This document shows positions 63,601 to 64,000 of a DNA stretch of 64,000 bases, piece by piece; position 1 is the stretch's first letter; every line of letters begins with the position of its first letter. The position numbers were made by a program, and so were the translations under genes. The stretch covers positions 10,382,636-10,446,635 of the forward strand of contig OX422183.1 of assembly GCA_949130485.1 (NCBI GenBank), given 5' to 3'. The stretch comes from Agelas oroides (lineage: Eukaryota > Porifera > Demospongiae > Agelasida > Agelasidae). Below the pieces are notes generated by a model that searched no databases, was not told the DNA's origin, and saw nothing but the letters and a program-made list of their open reading frames with translations.

Positions 63601-63779
63601 AATATGCAATATGAATGTATTTTGAGCTCGGCTTTCTGATATGTCCGGTGCATTCAGCTCTGATAACTGTGACCCATTAACTTGCCAGGTAACTATGCCA
63701 ATAACACTGCAGCTGAAGGTAGCAGTAGACCCAAGAGTAACATTGACTGATGTTGGTGTGTTGACAAATTCTGGAATGA
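33559..63779 (-). CDS. Large Ig/FN3 type I membrane receptor-like gene (17 exons, 5' end outside window)
   Basis: Assembled by joining minus-strand exons with AG/GT boundaries and compatible phases: 63501-63779, 62435-62743, 62220-62299, 61532-61745, 59364-59669, 58984-59262, 58092-58364, 48373-48687, 47672-47751, 40088-40349, 37253-37588, 36513-36812, 36113-36202, 35964-36020, 35800-35845, 35442-35490 and 33559-33687. They total 3,404 bp and stay in one frame to a TAG stop. The predicted product is two copies of Ig-FN3-FN3-X-Y, then a transmembrane helix, a KRKK stop-transfer and a short tail. Ig and FN3 domains imply an extracellular adhesion or recognition role at the plasma membrane; ligand and pathway cannot be read. 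Almost all domain borders are phase 1-1, the classic arrangement for exon shuffling. The two exons before the stop are the least certain. TTTATT (AATAAA on the minus strand) at 33367-33372 and 33332-33337 are candidate poly(A) signals. The signal peptide and first exons lie beyond 64,000. Confidence 0.8.
35442..35490 (-). CDS. Exon: cytoplasmic tail, part 2 (tentative)
   Basis: A 49-bp exon with donor GTGAGG and acceptor tttcataaag. Phase 2 in and 0 out is what is needed to link the preceding exon to the terminal one. It encodes GISNVDLTTGHRTDSK. It was found by requiring those phases, so it is weaker than the domain exons. Confidence 0.45.
35800..35845 (-). CDS. Exon: cytoplasmic tail, part 1
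   Basis: A 46-bp exon with acceptor ttttgtaacag and consensus donor GTACGT. Phase 1 in gives TITPVRTVLPKNMS and phase 2 out. Supported by splice sites and by phase agreement with neighbours on both sides. Confidence 0.55.
35964..36020 (-). CDS. Exon: end of transmembrane helix and stop-transfer
   Basis: A 57-bp phase 1-1 exon with acceptor acctacag and donor GTAACA. It encodes LAAILITVIICKRKKAQK, completing one hydrophobic helix of about 28 residues followed by basic residues, which fixes a type I topology. Confidence 0.7.
36113..36202 (-). CDS. Exon: juxtamembrane segment and start of transmembrane helix
   Basis: The 90-bp phase 1-1 exon has acceptor cacctgcag and donor GTAAGT. It encodes PHVPTTIDPTPFPSG then LVAGVVVGIALLFF, the outer half of the transmembrane helix. 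An alternative acceptor ending at 36222 would break the phase, so the inner one was chosen. Confidence 0.7.
36513..36812 (-). CDS. Exon: domain Y, 3' cassette
   Basis: The 300-bp phase 1-1 exon has acceptor gttgtgcag and donor GTGAGT. It encodes DGGISVGGRFLEVPNNTN, KLCISFEYNTNRDMIILLA and AGRYVVGVFNQTGG, ending in a Pro/Thr-rich stretch that leads to the membrane. It has the same skeleton as 58984-59262 but most Cys are gone. Numerous NxT/S sites. Confidence 0.75.
37253..37588 (-). CDS. Exon: domain X, 3' cassette
   Basis: The 336-bp phase 1-1 exon has acceptor tctctcag and donor GTAAGG. It encodes THEVQRCDVSSHSRQGNTN, then NISCIFTMSSEALGYLPIL and DNYTVIIYDLGSNGLPP. It is the paralogue of 59364-59669, with an acidic C-terminal extension (AEEESTTVTNPDEEA) not seen in that copy. 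Confidence 0.75.
40088..40349 (-). CDS. Exon: second FN3 domain, remainder, 3' cassette
   Basis: The 262-bp exon (phase 0 to 1) has acceptor attgacag and consensus donor GTAAGT. It encodes VYIPPGEMPDQFQV and ends in YNATIAAKNNFGESNS, a typical FN3 F-G strand region. Two Cys (YCTDD, PTCTH) are absent from the sister exon 61532-61745. A 7.3-kb intron separates it from its 80-bp partner. Confidence 0.8.
41107..43278. mobile_element. TIR-bounded unit enclosing a SAMD3-like gene fragment
   Basis: The left end ACTCTTAGAAATGAGGTGG (41107) and right end, read inverted, ACTCTTGGAAATAAAGTGG (43278) match, each followed by CACACC-type short palindromes (e.g. gcacaccactggtgtgc at 41169). About 2.2 kb. 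No clear target duplication. Sits in the 7.3-kb intron of the receptor gene, on the opposite strand. Confidence 0.5.
41772..42973 (+). pseudogene. Three-exon gene fragment resembling SAMD3-like proteins, frameshifted
   Basis: Exon-like pieces have good splice sites: 41772-42154 (acceptor tgtacttacag, donor GTACAT), 42288-42453 (acceptor ttcactgcag, donor GTATGA) and 42872-42973 (acceptor ctgttacag, stop TAA). The first reads ALVTGLQNHFKEFRRERKVV, then shifts frame near 41900-41915 to RDVVSKLMERTYSQGRNHIL and PLSQLLQQPFPWKR. The second reads DMDRVCQQPGLTMKISRDW. The LMERTxxxRxxxIL...PFxxLL arrangement recalls the multicopy SAMD3-like family, but this is from memory. Phases between exons do not agree, so I treat it as a broken copy. 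Confidence 0.4.
44935..45010 (+). repeat. tRNA-related SINE-like segment, copy 1
   Basis: Contains agagttgcaagtcaagg and a B-box-like GGGTTCAAGCCC. A homologous inverted segment is at 45525-45610. The A box is weak, so the SINE call is tentative. Confidence 0.4.
45525..45610 (-). repeat. tRNA-related SINE-like segment, copy 2
   Basis: The complement of this stretch (gagttgcaagttaaggatg, gggttcaac) matches 44935-45010. Confidence 0.4.
46621..46771 (+). repeat. 13-bp minisatellite, about 11 units
   Basis: The unit is GTGGACTGGACTA with A/G variation at one site. The same context (atcaatcactgg ... ctgacactnaaaatcattt) at 46233-46280 has only one or two units, and a third at 62927-62980 has about three, so this array expanded within a dispersed repeat. 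Confidence 0.8.
47150..47460 (+). repeat. GGGAC-rich tandem repeat, about four 66-81-bp units
   Basis: The unit contains GGGACAGACAGGACACTGG, caactcccaa and gagtccttgggatgtcctgg; copies begin near 47174, 47255, 47320 and 47398. Related segments at 44090-44305 (same strand) and 45165-45335 (inverted) are probably the arms of a foldback unit of about 1.2 kb. Confidence 0.7.
47672..47751 (-). CDS. Exon: second FN3 domain, first part (80 bp), 3' cassette
   Basis: An 80-bp exon with acceptor atacag and donor GTGAGT, phase 1 in and phase 0 out. It encodes PRSITAEMVVVEV followed by ADPLNVNFTIIY. Length, phases and the conserved NPD/ADP...NV..F pattern match exon 62220-62299. I found it by looking for the equivalent of that exon. 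Confidence 0.75.
48373..48687 (-). CDS. Exon: first FN3 domain, 3' cassette
   Basis: The 315-bp phase 1-1 exon has acceptor ttctgcag and consensus donor GTGAGT. The FN3 hallmarks are IHLIWDAPF, DIWYRVDI and YEFRVTPINGAGNG. It is clearly homologous to 62435-62743 and joins in phase to the Ig exon 9.4 kb upstream. Confidence 0.85.
48914..49053. repeat. 140-bp hairpin MITE, copy 1
   Basis: Nearly full-length palindrome from GTTAGACGCTGAGACCG to its complement ending GCGTCTAAC, with GCGCCCGAGCGCAGCGAGGG in the loop. It shares structure and exact length with 50751-50890. Confidence 0.8.
49697..49800. repeat. Hairpin MITE (CTTTAGTAGATATATAAGC family), copy 1
   Basis: Two arms, GTTATAGTTGTTAACCG... 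and ...CGGTTAATAACTGG, meet at GATATATAAGCATGTTGC. It is repeated in inverted orientation at 56080-56205. Confidence 0.7.
49864..50692. mobile_element. Possible element bounded by AACCCTCGGCGC / GCGCCGAGGGTT
   Basis: A 12-bp inverted terminal match encloses the zinc-ribbon pseudogene and a TGTGTGTCTGTC microsatellite (about 49908-49942). No target duplication is visible, so the boundary call is tentative. Confidence 0.4.
50223..50470 (+). pseudogene. Degenerate zinc-ribbon ORF from a transposon
   Basis: Begins MPPTKVCPQCKAAVPVRRK then CERCEK, a CxxC...CxxC zinc ribbon. After a 14-bp tandem duplication (cagagtgtaattt repeated near 50301-50328) that introduces a stop, a second frame continues with AMKRMRSVESDSVKSARKA and KDKLHKAC before another stop. 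I recognise this protein type from multicopy ORFs of marine-invertebrate mobile elements, from memory. It lies between AACCCTCGGCGC (about 49865) and GCGCCGAGGGTT (about 50690), which may be the termini of its element. Confidence 0.6.
50751..50890. repeat. 140-bp hairpin MITE, copy 2
   Basis: GTTAGACGCCGAGACC to its complement ending GTGTCTAAC, with the same loop motif. It ends 67 bp before the recombinase ATG (50958), so it could influence or have supplied the promoter of that gene; nothing in the sequence proves this. Confidence 0.8.
51298..51814 (+). pseudogene. Ulp1-like cysteine protease C-terminus plus PHD finger (transposon cargo fragment)
   Basis: An open frame follows a plausible acceptor (gactttgcag at about 51297) and ends in TAA at 51812-51814; there is no local ATG start. 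Counting from 51326, residues 41-48 give QQQGVADC, the Gln and catalytic Cys region of Ulp1/SUMO-protease-like C48 peptidases, followed by GVYAIAYAFHAARG. Residues 115-140 form a PHD finger: CTCEMPEC, QCDGCEEWYHMAC, with a later Cys at 158. Proteases of this class remove ubiquitin-like modifiers, and PHD fingers usually bind histone tails. The catalytic His and Asp should lie upstream and are missing, so it is a fragment. It lies directly inside the left TIR of the TGT...ACA transposon. Confidence 0.75.
51863..53592 (-). repeat. 1.7-kb interspersed repeat, copy 2 (inside the Ginger-like element)
   Basis: Runs inverted relative to 12382-13599. Shared landmarks are a small hairpin agagagtc-tacc-gactctct at one end, ATGTAGGGATGGCGCC, a TTTC microsatellite (52096-52122), an embedded TAGTCTYG mini-MITE (about 52354-52405) and a foldback end with arms 52850-52975 and 53447-53590. 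The loop between the arms is about 470 bp here but only about 35 bp in the other copy. Ends are defined by loss of similarity; no secure target duplication. Confidence 0.7.
55160..55165 (+). terminator. Poly(A) signal AATAAA downstream of the recombinase ORF
   Basis: Lies 94 bp after the stop at 55066, in the right orientation for the recombinase gene. Confidence 0.6.
55952..56045. repeat. Hairpin MITE with 7-bp flanking duplication
   Basis: Inverted arms GATAAACCACAGTAGACAGG and complement surround ctaccctcgccggtgg. TATAACA flanks both sides directly, consistent with a target-site duplication. Confidence 0.65.
56080..56205. repeat. Hairpin MITE (CTTTAGTAGATATATAAGC family), copy 2
   Basis: The same family as 49697-49800, inverted, with a longer loop (about 20 extra bases, gccctcgggcggtcc). 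The two copies bracket the recombinase locus. Confidence 0.7.
58092..58364 (-). CDS. Exon: Ig-like domain, 3' cassette (second Cys lost)
   Basis: The 273-bp phase 1-1 exon has acceptor ttattccag and donor GTATGT. The Ig fold keeps the first Cys (FNCSV) and core Trp (IAWILNG), but the expected second Cys is Gly in NNTVVLGAVAI. The sister exon at 63501-63779 has TGT where this one has GGT. The frame is open and the splice sites intact, so it still looks expressed. It begins the 3' cassette and is followed by the 9.4-kb transposon-filled intron. Confidence 0.85.
58625..58850 (+). repeat. tRNA-derived SINE-like element
   Basis: tctagggttcgattccca is a strong B box / T-loop, preceded by an anticodon-arm-like ccgactgataatcagg. 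The 3' end is A-rich (ctttttaaaaaaaagtag). It is in the intron between domain Y and the second Ig exon. Confidence 0.5.
58984..59262 (-). CDS. Exon: domain Y (Cys-rich, unnamed), 5' cassette
   Basis: The 279-bp phase 1-1 exon has acceptor gaccatag and donor GTGAGC. It encodes about 93 residues with CLPCNFTSGCFLLIH, then CVNGSTCGGSTCAVAVYEQ, so six Cys, probably disulphide-bonded. It has the same skeleton as exon 36513-36812, which has only two of the Cys. X and Y resemble each other (Cys-rich strand, hydrophobic IH/IV strand, YxVxV strand near the end) and may be divergent copies of one module. Confidence 0.75.
59364..59669 (-). CDS. Exon: domain X (unnamed, FN3-following), 5' cassette
   Basis: The 306-bp phase 1-1 exon has acceptor aaactag and donor GTACAT. 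The core pattern is TVTCVIAFNSSALGCLSIV with a C-terminal DNYTVLTFDIEQNGLPG. The paralogue at 37253-37588 keeps the same skeleton (SSEALGYLPIL; DNYTVIIYDLGSNGLPP). I recognise the pattern as a recurrent beta-rich module in invertebrate multi-domain receptors but cannot give it a family name. Confidence 0.75.
60343..61032. mobile_element. TA-flanked MITE-like element carrying a HIRAN-like ORF
   Basis: Inverted termini CCGTAGTGTCCCGTTAATAC and complement (ATTAGCGGGACACTACGG), each flanked by TA, as for Tc1/mariner-type insertions. Subterminal G/C runs follow each end. A nearby sequence at about 61106-61150 (aagtatgtcgtcaacagctggatacatgat) matches the flanks joined without the element, so it resembles an empty-site paralogue. 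Lies in the intron between the second FN3 domain and domain X of the 5' cassette. Confidence 0.75.
60488..60795 (+). pseudogene. HIRAN-like domain ORF, one frameshift
   Basis: ATG at 60488 opens MATTFRIESTVRGHHVYKAA, then the HIRAN-type signature of Glu/Asn, Asp and AVAVL-NG-VGHVP (REVNNIHDDFAVAVLKNG, TVGHVPLAS). The first frame stops at 60764-60766. In the next frame, PCVYIFRGKQKHLDRLINLF continues the fold to a TAA at 60793-60795, so a single-base indel near 60700-60715 is likely. HIRAN domains bind 3' DNA ends in HLTF/Rad5 helicases. Here the domain stands alone inside a small transposon, so its role is unknown. Confidence 0.6.
61532..61745 (-). CDS. Exon: second FN3 domain, remainder, 5' cassette
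   Basis: The 214-bp exon (phase 0 to 1) has acceptor ctaaatag and consensus donor GTGAGT. It encodes LYVNSSDNLPVVSF and ends with the FN3-like strand YSIAIEGENSAGRA. The equivalent exon in the 3' cassette is 40088-40349. A degenerate copy of most of this exon lies upstream in the preceding intron at about 61948-62075. Confidence 0.8.
61948..62075 (-). pseudogene. Degenerate duplicate of FN3 exon
   Basis: Within the intron 61746-62219, about 130 bp match the 5' two-thirds of exon 61532-61745 (plus-strand landmarks ccttattgtgatg, ggtggtgttt, gatcatcactgctgttcac, cagatgtgaaatgtct). Reading frame and length are lost. It looks like a failed local exon duplication. Confidence 0.65.
62220..62299 (-). 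CDS. Exon: second FN3 domain, first part (80 bp), 5' cassette
   Basis: A short exon, phase 1 in and phase 0 out, with acceptor tatatag and consensus donor GTAAGT. It encodes APVLQNAPAVEI followed by NPDWINVIFTFSE. Too short to trust alone, but the sister cassette has an exon of exactly the same 80-bp length, phases and start (AP...) at 47672-47751. Confidence 0.75.
62435..62743 (-). CDS. Exon: first FN3 domain, 5' cassette
   Basis: The 309-bp phase 1-1 exon has acceptor tcctgcag and donor GTAAGC. It encodes an FN3 domain with the B-strand Trp in LHLTWNPPF, the Tyr pair in DIYYCINIY and a C-terminal FQVIPVNGLGNG that matches the FN3 G-strand pattern (V-x-x-x-N-x-x-G). The paralogue is 48373-48687. 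It follows the Ig exon in frame. Confidence 0.85.
63043..63238 (+). repeat. Tandem duplication of about 100 bp
   Basis: Two adjacent copies starting tgcttagcagctaatag and ending accttaaagg, with a few differences, in the intron between the first Ig and FN3 exons. Confidence 0.75.
63501..63779 (-). CDS. Exon: Ig-like domain, 5' cassette
   Basis: The 279-bp exon has phase 1-1, acceptor ...gcgcag and donor GTGTGT. It encodes an Ig fold of about 93 residues, with the first Cys in FSCSV, the core Trp in VTWQVNG and the second Cys in NNTVVVCSA. Several NxT/S glycosylation sites are present. It is the paralogue of the exon at 58092-58364, with roughly 80% nucleotide identity by eye. It opens the first complete Ig-FN3-FN3-X-Y cassette in the window; more 5' exons must exist because it begins mid-codon. 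Confidence 0.85.
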
Positions 63780-64000
63780 CTGCGCAAGAAGAAAGAAACA
63801 GCTTTATAGAATATAACAATCTAAATTTGAACCCATCAAAAGAAACTCAGGTTAATGCTTATAATGTACACAAACTTTTGACAATGTTTGCATTTCTTAG
63901 AAGAACTCAAAGCCATAGCTACTTTGGTAGTTTACACTGTAAACAAGGTAGTAAAACATAATTTCACAACTTCCTGTGGTATATGGAACAGAATCTACAA

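Noticed and set aside
63940..64000. Extra upstream exon at the window edge
   Set aside because: The sequence matches, inverted, intronic repeat sequence at about 55780-55860, so it is repetitive, not coding.

Overview
This is a metazoan genomic window: GT-AG introns, intron-split Ig and fibronectin type III (FN3) domains, polyadenylation signals, and very many short inverted-repeat DNA transposons. A marine invertebrate is likely. A demosponge is my best guess, from the style of the multi-domain Ig/FN3 receptor and the MITE-rich background, but this is inference. There is no bacterial, CRISPR or rRNA content.

Layout. From 1 to about 33.5 kb I find no convincing host gene. This stretch is a mosaic of MITEs, foldback elements, minisatellites and hairpins, many with readable target-site duplications (TSDs). 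From about 33.56 kb to the right edge, one large minus-strand gene fills the window. It encodes a type I membrane protein whose 5' end lies beyond 64,000. I assembled 17 exons (3,404 bp, about 1,133 residues). The phases agree from first to last exon, which is good internal evidence for the model. The ectodomain is a five-domain cassette, Ig - FN3 - FN3 - X - Y, present twice in tandem, followed by one transmembrane helix and a short Ser/Thr/Asp-rich tail without a kinase. X and Y are extracellular domains I cannot name. The 5' cassette occupies 4.8 kb. The 3' cassette occupies 21.9 kb because its introns have filled with transposons.

The most striking locus is the 9.4-kb intron between the second Ig exon and the following FN3 exon. 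A Crypton-like (DUF3504-type) tyrosine recombinase gene there is split by a 2,655-bp DNA transposon with 124-bp terminal inverted repeats that read as identical, TGT...ACA ends and a CCGG duplication. That transposon carries a Ulp1-like protease plus PHD-finger fragment, as described for Ginger-type elements. It in turn contains a 1.7-kb repeat whose sister copy is at 12.4-13.6 kb. The stack is therefore repeat in transposon in recombinase gene in intron. Other cargo-bearing elements are a TA-flanked element with a HIRAN-like ORF (60.3-61.0 kb), a TIR-bounded unit with a SAMD3-like gene fragment (41.1-43.3 kb) and a degenerate zinc-ribbon ORF (50.2 kb).

The MITE set includes a TAGYCTCG-ended family with 9-bp duplications (four clear insertions), a TTAA-flanked element, hAT-like elements with 8-bp duplications (one with a nearby empty-site paralogue), and a foldback element built of self-complementary GCGCAATCTCGAGATTGCGC units.
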